Assembly: GCA_963969495.1 (NCBI GenBank)
Contig: OZ018328.1
Location: 7,415,331 to 7,479,330, forward strand
DNA: 64,000 nt
Source: Ceratothoa steindachneri
Taxonomy: Eukaryota; Arthropoda; Malacostraca; Isopoda; Cymothoidae
Direction: 5' to 3'
Part shown: positions 14,990-28,300 of the stretch, one piece after another
Numbering within the stretch: position 1 is the stretch's first letter
How the letters are laid out: each line of letters opens with the position of its first letter
The notes under the pieces: model-generated
The model's database searches: none
What the model was told of the DNA's origin: nothing
What the model saw: only the letters and a program-made list of their open reading frames with translations
Position numbers and translations under genes: made by a program

Positions 14990-15660
14990 ACCTTCGAAGT
15001 TCGTGCGTCAGAAGTCGTGTTTGAATATAGCAACATGAGAGCGTCTGCCATACGGAGTGTGGGCGGAAAACATGACTGTGTGGTGATCGCTCCCGCGCAG
15101 ACGCTCTCTCACGCTGAATCCGGATACCATGTCGCCCTCAGTGATAAACCCCAAGTCTAACATGTTCTCAACTCTCGTCGGCCCCTCGGCCCACTGTGTT
15201 ATAGAAGTTATCCTGAGTGAATTCCATGAGTCTCTTCCTTTCACCATCGCCTGACAAGATAGTCAGTCCGGCGGTAGTTAAAATAACCCACGACAAAACT
15301 TGCGCGACTATTTATCAGGTCGGTGAGCTTCGTATACAGACTGGAGTCTGACTATTCTAACTGTCTTTTTGGCATGTACACCACCACTACCCGATAAGAG
15401 GAGCTTGCCAGATCCATGTCTTATCCTAAAATCTGGTAAACACATCTCGCCTTGCATTCCACCGCTGGAAGGCAGCACGGGACGTATATCATAATTCTGC
15501 CGCCTCTCGACACCGTGAACATTGTATAACCGTCCTGAGTCTCGATTGTCAATATGGATCCATGTCTCTACGATCGCCACGATATCTAGATATTTATTCG
15601 GTTATCGGAGGCCAATACTGCCATAATTTCGTCCCGCTTGTTTCGTATCGACCTCGCGTT
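14990..15660 (-). pseudogene. APE-type endonuclease region of the L2/CR1-like LINE
   Basis: The minus strand reads IVAIVETWIHIDNRD (the E of the E-T-W motif is the metal-binding Glu), then an open block with KKTVRIVRLQSVYEAHRP, a broken stretch, and LRITSITQWAEGPTR/NMLDLGFITE, which correspond to the Q-x-V-x-x-P-T-R and LDL blocks of LINE endonucleases, followed by SDHHTVMFS, where the conserved S-D-H is intact. Several frame changes and stops separate the blocks. The role in an intact element is to nick target DNA and prime reverse transcription. Confidence 0.75.
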
Positions 15661-15882
15661 AAGAATAAAACTTTTAGGGAGCCCTGGCTAGTCCTCACCT
15701 TCCCTACGCTCACGCGTTTCCGGACGACTCGGTTGGAGCGTTGCCCTCGCTTGGGGACGCGTCACCATGAACGACTTCCGAATTTCCAGGGTCTTCTCCC
15801 TCTGGGTCCGGTTCTTCGTCACCGGTAGAGGTTCCATTACAACTCTCGAGTGGTGGTACAGCAGGGTCTCCTGCATATTAAC

Positions 15883-16308
15883 CTACTCTCGCGGCTCTCC
15901 TTGGGTCTCCTGCTTGCTGGTACCCGTCAAGTAGCCGCCCGGCTGGTTCCATGCAACCCTCAAAAACCAGAAGGTATTCCGGTCGATTAATTCGACCCTA
16001 AAATTCTTTCCATGGTCATTTAAGTGGACACCTTCCTCCGCGTATAGGTCATCTCGTCCAAAGGACAAGTCGACCGGATCTACAAACCTAACTCCTGCCA
16101 GGGCACAGAGGTGACCTAGACGTTCGTTAATGCCAAGAAGTTTACTATGTGCGTGTACTGTAGTGAACTTCCTGGGTAGCATCTCCACAAGTATGGCCTT
16201 ACTGGTCTTGGAGTGAAAGTCCTCTGCACTCTTCATGGACGTGATCACTATATACTCAATTTGCACGACTCGAACCCCTCTTAGGAAAAGGTCGTTTCCA
16301 CTCGCCAT
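15883..16308 (-). pseudogene. SGNH/GDSL esterase-like domain of the LINE
   Basis: A 141-codon minus-strand frame ends in a pattern typical of the last blocks of SGNH hydrolases in L2/CR1 LINEs: INERLGHLCALAGVRFVDP, then a GRDDLYAEEGVHLNDHG segment that matches the D-G-x-H-L-N block supplying the catalytic Asp/His pair. Here the Asp position reads Glu (EEGVHLN). The N-terminal GDSL block is not clear. These esterases are thought to act on lipids or acylated proteins during LINE mobility; their exact role is unsettled. The endonuclease part follows about 220 bp downstream on the same strand. Confidence 0.6.
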
Positions 16309-16310
16309 CG

Positions 16311-16880
16311 AGGCAAGTACCAGAGCCCCTGGAAAAATTATATGACACAGAACTTGCAGACGCTCTGGCGAGTGATTTTTTTCCTCTATTTACTTTATAC
16401 TTGTGTCAGCTGACTGGTGCTTGTGACCACTAAAATAGAAGGAATAGTTTGGTGCTGGATCTCGTACCAGCCACATACGCCTACCCTACAGGTCTTTCTA
16501 GCCTTTCCCTAATAGACCTCCCCATTCGCCTGAAACACTAACCGAAAGGGTTTCTCCATGGGATCGACGGTCCCAAACGTGGCGTAGCTTAAGGGCCACA
16601 GTCACACGTGATTTCTCGTTGGTTTCTCACCAGGAATGACGAAAGGAGGAAAACAAAGGTCGGAGGCGTACTAGGCCATGCCTAGCGGCCAGACACGTAG
16701 CCCAGGCATTTAAGAGATATCTTGCCATGACTAGGGACCTAGTCTGAGACCTTTCAGTTAGATTGGAAGCAAACTCCGTCCACCGTCGACCAGGGACTCC
16801 TCCGTACAAGTCTCTCACGACCTGTGAGCGTCAAATGGTGTTATTTATAGAGGTTCCAAAGCCTCTCTTCTGGTGTATGA
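16311..16880. other. No recognisable gene
   Basis: A 63-codon minus-strand frame at 16627-16818 and surrounding sequence show no motif. The position is right for 5' sequence or ORF1 of the LINE that ends at about 13210, but that is only positional inference. Confidence 0.3.
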
Positions 16881-16964
16881 GGTAGCCGCCAGGACCTTAC
16901 TTGTTATTAGCAAAGAGATGGTAGACAAAGATAGATGAGAGTTAGATACTAGGGGCGATACAGC

Positions 16965-17149
16965 TATGCGCACACACTTATACAAATAGCATAGATACAT
17001 ATACCCATACATACATATACATATAGAGAGATATGATAGCGGGGTAGATAGAGAGAGGGAGTGATGAAATGTGAGAGAGTTAAAGGAGGAGAGAGAACGA
17101 GAGAGGGCAAAAGAAAGAGAGAAAAAGAGAGAGGGAAAAAGAGAAACAG

Positions 17150-17191
<42 letters not shown>

Positions 17192-17222
17192 TTATACACA
17201 TACATATAGAAACAGTTACAAT

Positions 17223-17313
<91 letters not shown>
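16965..17313. repeat. Compound microsatellite: GA-rich, (AT)n, (AC)n, (AT)n
   Basis: GAGA-rich DNA at about 17030-17150, (AT)n at 17152-17188, (AC)n at about 17222-17242 and (AT)n at 17243-17313. The last tract is interrupted by the mariner-type insertion that follows and resumes at 18708. Confidence 0.95.
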
Positions 17314-19056
<1,743 letters not shown>

Positions 19057-20710
19057 GCTACATGGAGCTACAAGGAGCTACAAGGAAAATAAGTACCTTA
19101 GAAGAGCTTACGATCCATACAAGGAGGGTACTTTTGGCGCAATCTTCGAAGGTGTCCATTGGCAACCTCGAAGATCACTCGCGAGGATCTTAACGGCGAT
19201 TTTGCAAGACTTTATCTAGTCTTGACTTGAACTGGTCAACAGATTCGCTGTTGGCAACTTCCGTCGGAAGTGCGTTCCAACCACCGCAGATACTGTAAGT
19301 GAAGAATTTCCCACACAGATCACGGTGGTATCGCTTCAGTTCAAGTTTAAAGCCGTGATTTCTTGTTCTCCCCTCGCTGAGCTAAAAAATATCCCCGTAG
19401 TCACGTCTGTCGAAGCCTCGAAGTATTTTAAATACTTCGATTAGCTGACCACGTAGTCTCCGGGTCTCCAGCGAGAACATATCTAATTCCCTTAATCTAT
19501 CTTCATAACTTTTATGACTGATAGAGCGAATCAGTTTGGTTGCACTGGCTTGCACGCGTTCCAATCTCGCGATGTTCTTTCTAAATGAAGGACTCCAAAA
19601 TTGTACGGCATACTCCAGGTGCGGTCGGACGAGGGAGTTGTACAGACACAGTACTATCTCCTTGTTCGGATATCCAAACTGGCGCTTTATATACCCTAAC
19701 ATCTTTTGGGCTTTCTTCTCCACCTCAATACACTGTTTCGAGAACTTGAGGTCACTAGTGATAGTTACACCCAAGTCCTTCTCAGTATCGGTGGATTCAA
19801 GAGCAGTGCACTTAAGGATATAGGGTGATTGGGAACTTTGGTGGCCGAAATGCATCACTTTGCATTTGTTTACGTTGAAAGGCATTTGCCACGTATCAGA
19901 CAACTCCCCAATCTTAAAAAGATCATCTTGCAGGCGGGCAGTATTTTCATCCTTTGCAACTTCATACCAAGCTTGGTATCGTCGGCAAATTTAGAAATCT
20001 TGGCAACCAAGTCACCGTCCATGTCGTTGACGTAGATGATGAATAGTAGTGGTCCCAGGACAGAACCTTGAGGCACTCCGCTAGTAACGGGCACTCACTC
20101 AGAAGCCTGTCCATTCACCACCACCCTTTGCCGTCTGCCATTTAGCCAGTTCTCTATCCAGCCTGCTACTTTTCCGTCTATGCCCAGCGCTCGCACTTTC
20201 CGGAGAAGGCGGCGGTGTGGTACCTTATTAAAGGCTTTCTGAAAGTCTAAGTACACCACATCCACCGCTTTGTCTCGATCGTGCTCACTGAAGACGAAGT
20301 AGAAGAATTCCACAAGGTTCGTCAGACATGACCGTTGCCTTCGGAAGCCGTGCTGGGAACTCCTCAGTAGCGGGTTCGACTCTAAATACGACGTCATTTT
20401 GTCCAGAATAAGCCTTTCCAGGAATTTACCGACTATCGAAGTCAGACTGATAGGTCGGTAGTTCGACGGTTGGTTACGGTCTCCTTTCTTGAATATATGA
20501 GTCACCTCCGCTTCACGCCAGTCTCTAGGAACGCATTCAGTCCAGATTAACATGTTGAAGATTGCGCTCAGGTGTCGTGACACTTGATCGCGCACTTCTT
20601 TCACACTTTAGGTATAAACCCATCCGGGCCAGGTGACTTATTCGTCATTAGCTCAGTGATCTTCTCTTTTATTTCTCCTTCGGTCAAGTCCATATCCTCC
20701 AGCTCACTTG
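19057..20710 (-). mobile_element. L2/CR1-like LINE, 5'-truncated, minus strand
   Basis: The 3' end is at 19057-19085, where the minus strand ends in short tandem units of the type tccttgtagctccttgtagc; such short repeated tails replace poly-A in L2/CR1-group LINEs. The 5' end is near 20710, inside the RT, so endonuclease and esterase parts are missing. A second, shorter member of the same family lies at 37222-37923, with the same tail design and closely similar coding sequence. The GA-rich 3' flank is similar at both loci. Confidence 0.88.
19200..20703 (-). pseudogene. L2/CR1-like reverse transcriptase, few lesions
   Basis: On the minus strand: KSPGPDGFIPK (finger block), WREAEVTHIFKKGD and NYRPISLTSIVGKFLERLIL, QHGFRRQRSCLTN, motif A VYLDFQKAFNKVPH with the catalytic Asp, motif [15 protein letters not shown], motif C KFADDTKL, then DLGVTITSDLKFSKQC, EYAVQFWSPSFRKNIARLE and the C-terminal RGQLIEVFKIL block. 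Lesions I can place: a frameshift near 20605, an in-frame TGA near 20095, and a frameshift near 19960. All catalytic Asp residues are present, so the copy is fairly young. It would copy the LINE RNA at a nicked target. Confidence 0.92.
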
Positions 20711-20804
20711 CACGAGCTCACTAATTATCCTAAAATTAATACCATAATTGTTGTAACGAATTATAAAAAGTATACATTTAACTTTCGTCATAACTGTTAT
20801 TAAT

Positions 20805-20852
20805 AGTAAAGTGGATGCACACACATGCACATGCGTGTGCACCCACTTTACT
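20805..20852. repeat. 48-bp near-perfect palindrome (hairpin)
   Basis: agtaaagtggatgcacacac pairs with gtgtgcacccactttact; the arms are about 22-24 nt with one or two mismatches and essentially no loop. It marks the end of the SINE-like sequence to the right and could be a cruciform or a tiny inverted-repeat element. Confidence 0.85.
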
Positions 20853-21095
20853 AGTAATGATCGTCCTTTGAGTCTGTGGTGGATAGGAATCCGTTATCCC
20901 GGACATAGCGCCACCAGGTTGCCGCAGTATACCTTCCAGGAAGCGGTTGTATCTCCTGACTAATTGATACCTGGTACCTTTACACTGGTACGTAGACAAG
21001 GGAATCACTGGTGCAAGGAGTAAATTCATATCATTCCCACAACCCCCTTTTAACCGGGGTCGAACCTGAGTCCTATCCAAGCGAGTGAGGTAACA
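20853..21095 (-). mobile_element. Possible tRNA-derived SINE fragment
   Basis: On the minus strand a tRNA-like piece, gttacctcactcgcttgg, is followed 20 nt later by the box B motif aggttcgacccc. No good box A or acceptor stem is present, so if real it is 5'-truncated. The downstream body is unrelated to any LINE tail I can see. This is a weak call based only on box B and its spacing. Confidence 0.3.
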
Positions 21096-21274
21096 CAAAA
21101 TAAAAACAAGTACGACTTACGCAATACTTACTGTTGCACCGGGCGCGTACTCGAGGATTCTTCGTACTGTTCTCCAATATAAACTCGAACTGAACTCCTC
21201 CCAGAATCGGAGTAGAAAGAATAGCAGAGGGATAGTTGTGGCGAACCGCAGAAATCGAGAAGTAAGAGAAGAAA

Positions 21275-21690
21275 ATGGCACGGAAAAAAAACTCCAAGGA
21301 GAGGATAGATAGAGTTACAGGTCAGTGGTTAAACAACGATGCGTCGTGTATTGTACGTGTTATTGGCGTATTAGTTTTCCTCGCCGGAATCGCTCCAAAA
21401 CAACTGGGAGAATGTGCACAGGACATAATCTGCTGGTGTGCTCTGAAAAAGAAGGCCCATAACCGCTTTAAAGAGGAGCGGCGGTCATGTGTCACTGAAG
21501 CCCGAGAGAGAAGGAAGGCCGCAGCAGCCGTATCTGCAGAGCCTGAACAGTTGCTCTGCCCCAACTGTCAACGACCATGTCGTTCCGGACTTGGACTTCA
21601 CAGCTACCTGCGAATCCAGAACAGATGAGATGTGCAGACAGATGTCAACGTCGAAATCCATGGATTACTACTACTACTATTAATAGTTTG
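21275..21690 (+). pseudogene. C-terminal zinc-finger tail of a LINE polyprotein
   Basis: A 117-codon plus-strand frame ends with a basic/alanine-rich helix and CPNCQRPCRSGLGLHSYLRI. Its layout, C-x2-C then C-R-S-x-L/I-G-L-x-S-x-L-R-x-H, is the single finger that ends the ORF of a widespread LINE group, and the last His has become Gln here (RIQNR). The stop is followed by a short (TAC)n tract at about 21665-21681, as expected for the 3' end of such elements. The sequence upstream of 21275 is not recognisable as RT, so this is a short 5'-truncated copy. Confidence 0.6.
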
Positions 21691-21894
21691 GAGGGGGAAA
21701 TGAGTCGGTGCAGGAGATGAGACGCGAGATGAAGAAAGGAGAGATTCATGATGTTGTTATCTTAAGTGTAGATGGGTGTTGGTTGTGGGTAATCACGGGT
21801 TGGTTGCTATCTCCTCAGCGTACTGCTTTTCGTGTGCATTTATGTATGTTGGGTCTCTTCCTAGTTTGACTATTTGTCGTGTTGCGGGATGTGC

Positions 21895-21982
<88 letters not shown>
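21895..21982. repeat. (AT)n microsatellite, about 90 bp
   Basis: Pure alternating AT between two stretches without recognised features. Confidence 0.98.
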
Positions 21983-21984
<2 letters not shown>

Positions 21985-22146
21985 AGTAAGTTTATTGTTA
22001 ATGTGTAGTGTCGACATGTCTGTAAATGGAGGAGAGCGACATGCGCGTTTGAGGGCAGAGTTCTGTACTTTTTATACTCTACTCTGCCACGTGTGACTCG
22101 CGACTGTGAGTGTGATTTGAGCACGTGAGAAGTAATCTAACTAGCG

Positions 22147-22650
22147 CAGGGGTTTGAAACCTTTTTATGAGATTGGCACCCTAATTGTTATCTTCAGGCA
22201 GCCGTGGGACCCTAATTGGTATCTAAAAGCACTCGTGGCACTCCAATATAAAATAATTTACGTATAAATACTTAATTACGTTTAAAACACTTAAAAATTA
22301 ACTACGAATCACATTTAACCTAATTTAATTGAAATAAATCATAACAAAAGTGAAAATAAATAAATCTTACGTTTAAAAGTTTATTGGAAAATTTGATGAC
22401 GATGATTATAACATAATTATTTAATATTGGGATGAATACTTGACAAGACAACTCTCATTTCTTCATTCACTGCTGCAATCTTTGTGTTTTGGTTGTTTTT
22501 ATGTTGCACAAAACAGAGAATCTAGTTTCAAAATATTTTCAAGTGTAGTTGTTGTTTTTTAGAAATGCTTAAAATACATGTTTGTTTGAAATTTGGCATT
22601 TTAAAAAATATTTCATGGTCGCTCCGTGGCACCCCAGTTGAAAACCACTG
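22147..22650. mobile_element. hAT-type MITE, 504 bp, with 8-bp target duplication
   Basis: It starts caggggtttgaaaccttttt and ends ttgaaaaccactg; the ends are imperfect inverted repeats of the C-A-G-x-G-G-T-T-T type seen at hAT termini. Flanking 8-mers are aactagcg (22139-22146) and aactagtg (22651-22658), identical at 7 of 8 positions, which fits the 8-bp duplication made by hAT transposases. The interior is AT-rich without coding sequence, so it would need a transposase supplied in trans. Confidence 0.88.
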
Positions 22651-22658
22651 AACTAGTG

Positions 22659-23176
<518 letters not shown>

Positions 23177-23740
23177 AGGTCGTCTCCAATGGGCGTGACC
23201 TTGACTTGTCCGCGGGGCGGACCCAGTGATCTAGTTTGTTCGTTATTCTACCTCTTAGGGGGAGTTTCCGACAGCTCTGTGTACCTGTTGTACACAGATT
23301 TATCTTTATTATAGCGAATCGCTTGTTCAAGATCTCTGTGAAATTTATCTGGTCAAAGCACGTATTTTTTTCAGCTTGCCTGGTTGTCTTCCGTTTGCTG
23401 ATAACTGTTCCCAACACGCGCATGTTTGTTTTGCACGATCCTGGTATTGTTCAGATGGTCACCTTTAATAGCTGTGTATGTTCGTGTATTTCCACGCCAC
23501 TCTAACGACCGCTTGCCTCACATCTATTTGTACAATTTGACATATATTTTGTTTCTTTTTCTATTTCTCTTAGGTTCTTCATTTATTACACTTGGCATAT
23601 CATTTCCTTAACTTCACACATAGCAATTATTAGGATTTGATAAATCCACCGAGCGTCCATTTGTGGAGTTTCTCGCTGGACCTATTAAATCCTGCAATTT
23701 GGATGCCACATGCCTACCTATTTTATAAAGTGAGTCCTAC
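23177..23740 (+). repeat. Interspersed repeat family R1, copy 1
   Basis: Named here only for this window. It shares diverged but colinear blocks with 37038-38290: a head block with gggcgtgacc and gcggggcgga, a middle block with gtcaaagcacgtattt then ttcagcttg, a block with tgcctcacat...acaatttgacatatat, and a tail block with gatttgataaatccaccgag and ccatttgt. No coding sequence is evident. It begins right after the (GT)n tract in both the order and orientation seen in copy 2. Class unknown; it could be a non-autonomous retroelement or the untranslated region of a larger one. Confidence 0.75.
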
Positions 23741-25063
23741 ATTTCTTCTATAAATGCAGCTGCATTTTGCGGGTGGTAGGGTAGAACCTACCTAGCATTT
23801 TGTTTAAGCGTTTAGCTTTTATTTGTATAGCGTTTTGGTGTACGTGAAAGTGTAGGTATTTGTTGAATGTGGCCCTGCGCATTTTCGTGTGGGATTTATA
23901 TGCAATTCTTGATTGGGTCGTGTAGTTTCAGTTTGGTGTGTTTATGTGTGCATAATGTATATATTTGTATATTGTACATGTAATAATCAGAGGATTGGTG
24001 GCTATGAGCCATATGTCCTCGTACTCCGTCTTGTTGTCCACTATTATTACTGCACGATCGTTTCAGGTCCCTGGCCGAAGACGAGAACGGTCTCGTCGTC
24101 AACATAGAGCAGTGTGTAGGAAAGGACCTCCCGTTAGAAGATAAAAGAAACTGCCCCACCAAAACGAAGCTCAAAAGAGTGATGAGGTTAGGGAGAGTGA
24201 AATACAAGGAAGGCACAAGGCCTGAGCACCCAGAAGAGACTAATTAAGACGCTACAGAGTGTTGAACACGTAACTCTCCTCAACTCGCCCCATTTTCGAG
24301 CGGAGGGGGGAAGTCCCTCGCTGGAGTTTCTAACTCAAACTCGAGGGTCGGTTTCTTTAGAACTAAATTTTTCAACAAACAAAAAAATATAAAATTAAGA
24401 GCAAATTTCTCGATGAGTTTCGGGAAATTATTTCCGCCATCTTTCATCGCTTGGTAATTTGCGCGCAAACAAGAAATTAAATTTCATTCCTTCTAAAAGA
24501 CTTAGTCTAATTGCATGCCCTGTGTGGTAAACATCCATTTTAGTGGTGTTTACCACTGTCTTCGCCTCTTAATTGCATTTACGAAGTGGTGTAAAAGAAT
24601 GAAAGATCAACAAGAGGAGAAAAAGAGAAAAGATTCGGATTAAATACAAATACTAGAGCAAACCCCTAATCAGTCATTCCCGTAAGGTGGTGTCCCGTGG
24701 AGACGGTTGCCCCTGGTATATAGGGGGGCGGCACGCGCTCCCAGCCTTAGTGTCCCAAGTAATCTCAATCTAGATTGAAACTCCCTAGGCTTTATTCTTT
24801 CTAGACATTTCCATTCGACCTTTTGGGGCCATTTTGACCTTTATCCATCCAGCCCTAGTCGGGTGGAGGGTAGTGTTTTTTTTTAACATGTCTGCACTCT
24901 ACCCACCCTTTATACTGTCTACTAACTTCTCTTTCTTTAATTTGTTTATTTTTATGCGTAGCTTACCGTAGTGCACCATGCCATGGAACAGATGACCCAC
25001 GAGGAGTAAAAGTGGTCTTAAATGGTAACAGACCAGTCTAGCCGGCATTAAATGTGCACACTA
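23741..25063. other. No recognisable gene
   Basis: Mixed sequence with several G-run patches (about 24300 and 24720). Short open frames on both strands lack motifs. The last part, before the CTA at 25061, is the unoccupied left flank of the DNA transposon at 25064. Confidence 0.35.
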
Positions 25064-27406
25064 CACTAGTCAACAATGAATTTGCTACTTGGGTATTATC
25101 TTGTGATTTATACTAAATCGAGTATGCTGATTCCGAATCTGTAATCAGAATTGTTCTAGCACGTAAGGTTCCTGAGTTACACACATACTCTTTAGTTACA
25201 CATATGGGCAGGGTTGCTTCGGCTACCGTAGTGAGAGGATGTGTTGTGTGTGATTGGTTCCTGCGCTACACTCCTGTTTTATCACGTTGTCAAATTTAGC
25301 CATTATAGTAGTCGTGTTGAAACGGTATTTACATACAGTGATTAATTGCATTTTTCTTTCAGATTCATCTCTCAATTAATTTGTAAATGAAATAGGATTT
25401 ACAAAAGTATATAACAAGATATATACAAATAAAGTTGAAAACATGAATCAGCGAGAATGTATAAATAGCCCAGACAACTTTTGTTATATCTGTGGGAGAT
25501 ATACTCCAAGCAACCAGCGGAAAAATTTAGCTAAAAGAGTAAAAACTGCATACAATTATTTGTTTGGTTGTAAAGTTGGTTACCAAGACAAGCCCTGGGC
25601 ACCTCACAAATCTTGTACTGTTTGTTATACGGGGCTCACACATTGGTTAAATGGCAAACGGAAGGGTATGCCTTTTGCTGTATCAATGGTGCGGCGTGAG
25701 CCAACAAATCATATTTTTGATTGCTACTTTTGTATGACAAATATTGCAGGATTCTCAAATAAGAACAAGTCAAAATTGTATATCCAGATTGTAAGTCAGC
25801 TATAAAACCAGCCCCCCATAATATGGAGATGCCAATCCCAGTTCCTCCATCAGCTAGTACAGTTAAAGAAGATGATTCATCGCCTGAAGAGGAGAATAAC
25901 AATGACGATGAAATGTATGAGGATGATTCTAAGCAAAAAGAAGATCCAGTTGATAAATCAAGAAAGATTGAATGATTTGGTGAGGGATTTGTTATTGTCA
26001 AAGGAGAACGCCAAACTGTTGGGCTCCAGACTACAGCAATGGAATCTTCTAGAGGATGGTGCAAAAATATTTACTTTTTTTGTAAACGCCATGAGGCCTT
26101 AGCTGCCTTCTATAAAGAAGAAGATAGTGCTTGTTTCTGTACTGATGTTAATGGCCTCATGAATCAGTTAGAAAACGAACATTTACCTGATGAATGGAGA
26201 CTATTTATCGATGCAAGCACGGCTAGCCTCAAAGCTGCGTGCTACACAATAGTAACCAAAAACCTTCAATTCCTGTCGCACTTATTGTTGGGATGATAGA
26301 GACATATGAATCAATGAAATTTATTTTGGAAGGTGTTCATTACTCGCATCATAAGTGGAATATCTGTGGTGATCTAAAGGTAATTTCTTTACTTCTTGGA
26401 CTGCAGCTAGGATATACAAAGAATATGTGTTTCTTATACCTATGGAACAACCGTGACGACAGGAATCATTATATTGTCAATAAGTGGCCCGAAAGAGAAG
26501 AACACATAGTTGGCCGATACAATGTGAAGCACATGCCTTTGGCACATCCACAGAAGATCTACCTTCCACCACTTCATATCAAACTTGGCCTTATCACGAA
26601 TTATGTTAAAGCAATGGCCTATGATTCTGATAGATTCCAGTATCTCAAAGAAAAATTTGGGGCCAAAAAAAACGATGCTAAACTTAAAGCTGGCATTTTT
26701 GTAGGGCCGGAGATCAGAGAATTGATACGTGACAGGGAGTTCAGAAATAAACTAATTCCACTTGAGTTGGCAGCATGGAATTCATTTATCCATGTAGTGC
26801 AGAACTTCCTTGGTAATCATAGGGCTGAAAACTATGAAGAACTAGTGGACACCATGCTAAAGGCCTATCAACGAATGGGGTGTCGGATGTCTCCTAAGAT
26901 GTAATTCTTGCATTCGCATCTAGATTTCCTTCCATCTAATATGGATGATATTAGTGACGAATATGGGAAAAGGTTCCACCGAGATATCGCAATGAAGGAA
27001 AGCAGGTATCAAGGCAGCTTCAACGAAAACATGATGGGTGACTACTGCTGGTTCCTACAATAGTCTCAAACATTTTTGGAGAAATTTATAGTTAGGTGAG
27101 TACTACATCTTTTATATGTAATACATATCTTGTTTTGGACTGCGAAAGGACGTTCATAATGCTAAATAGGGTGCCCCGATCTTAAACCTTTGCCCAGAAA
27201 CGTCTCATTCTTCTCAAACTCGTAATAATTATATCATTAATTGATCCAAGGTGACAAAGTGAGCCATATAGCCTAGTTGCATAACTCAGGGACCTTACGT
27301 GCTAAGACCAATCTAAGCACAGATTTGGAATCAGCACACCAAATTAGTTAGTTACAACAAAATTTCCTCAAGTATCAGAGACAAAGTTAAAATTTGTTGA
27401 CTAGTG
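25064..27406 (+). mobile_element. DNA transposon with about 130-bp inverted repeats, superfamily not assigned
   Basis: Both ends begin CACTAGTCAACAA when read inward. Identity fades and then returns further in: gctgattcc, aatctgt and the 14-mer tagcacgtaaggtt/cc, then cctgagtta are present in both arms (left about 25132-25190, right about 27280-27340). The trinucleotide CTA flanks the element on both sides (25061-25063, 27407-27409), a possible 3-bp target duplication. A decayed single transposase gene fills the interior. The ends and coding region together define a whole element of 2,343 bp. Confidence 0.85.
25443..27060 (+). pseudogene. Transposase of a dispersed invertebrate family (Cys-rich N-terminus, LPPLHIKLG motif)
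   Basis: The N-terminal domain has CYICGRYTPSNQRKN, KPWAPHKSCTVCYTGL, MVRREP and DCYFCM, a Cys/His zinc-binding module. The central part has CGDLKVISLLLGLQLGYTKN, then LPPLHIKLGLITNYVKAM and GIFVGPEIREL. The last part continues after a stop near 26903 with LHSHLDFLP, a GKRFHRDIAMKE segment and YCWFLQ. I recognise this set as a transposase type found in many copies in arthropod and cnidarian genomes but cannot name its superfamily with confidence. Frameshifts near 25790 and 25970-26270 and a stop near 26903 break it. The likely catalytic acids (in CGDLK and HSHLDF) are still present. Confidence 0.8.
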
Positions 27407-28300
27407 CTATGGATCGTGATTCTGAGTAAGCGTTTATCATTTGCAAACTCAGGATCTTAATCGTCTGTCTCCCTCTTCAATAATGAGGCTAAAAACCTCA
27501 AACACAAACCCGAGTCTTGGCAGTGAAGTGGTCCCCCCTTCACTTATATTTATCGGTAAATGGGCGATACCATTACCATCTTCTCTTTGTGAGCCGCCTC
27601 AAGTGGCTCCCTATTCAACGGGGAGGTACCCCTACAACTATACTTTCTAAGGGACCAATCTCAAAGGAAGAGGCTTCCTCGCTCCCGAGCGCAGCCTGCA
27701 ATCAGGAGAGATCTCCTTAGAACAGCCATTCTCAATGGGGTCAATAAATCAGTGATTCATCAATTGCACTATGTTCACCACAAGCCACTTTGTGCATTGA
27801 AAGGACTATAGCATGTGAGAAAAAATATCTAAAGCGACTGTTTGGAATATTCTTTTTTACTCTTACATCTTTTACCTCACTATATGTTATGAATTTCATT
27901 ATAGAATATAAACAAATAGCCATATCTAGTAGTGATGAAATTATAAAATACCCTTAATGACAATAAATAGCTCGGATAGCACAATCTCAACGTATTAGTT
28001 CAGAGATCAGTAGCTCTTCCCACAACTATTTCGCATTGGCTTTGTATATGGTAATAAGTGGCGTCTGCCACGAGTCACTAACTCACGGGCCGTGAAGCTT
28101 TTCGAAATCTGGCAACTCTGCCGATAGTATTTGAACTACAGTTGTATCAAATAGTTGGGGCTTAATTTAATAATAAATAGGATTAGTAGGTACTGAACTT
28201 CTGAAATTTAATAGTTTTAATATTGACATAATAGATTTCCTAAATTCATTTTCACTCTTGTGATAATTTAACGAGGGAAGATATTGATGTTTATTATATT
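27407..28300. other. No recognisable gene
   Basis: Mixed sequence. The part from about 28010 may be the 5' region of the hAT-like element whose coding remnant follows, but no clear terminus was found. Confidence 0.35.

Larger units (their letters stand above)
13210..16310 (-). mobile_element. Old L2/CR1-like LINE, minus strand, heavily mutated
   Basis: The order on the minus strand is esterase-like segment (16308-15883), apurinic endonuclease-like segment (about 15660-14990), reverse transcriptase (about 14640-13420) and the usual C-terminal tail (to about 13210, with pieces resembling FKSQLDEII). This is the domain order of L2/CR1 LINEs that carry an SGNH esterase. Many stops and frameshifts break every part, and identity to the two younger L2-like copies in this window (19.1-20.7 kb and 37.2-37.9 kb) is clearly lower. 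Sequence to about 16840 may belong to the same element but I cannot show it. Confidence 0.8.

Noticed and set aside
16627..16818. 63-codon minus-strand frame as LINE ORF1
   Set aside because: Position fits but there is no zinc knuckle, RRM or other motif; left unassigned.
19536..20035. Plus-strand frames across the L2-like LINE
   Set aside because: Antisense of a clearly recognised RT.
24091..24260. Possible gene around the short frames at 23896-24216
   Set aside because: Frames are short on both strands and no conserved motif could be found.
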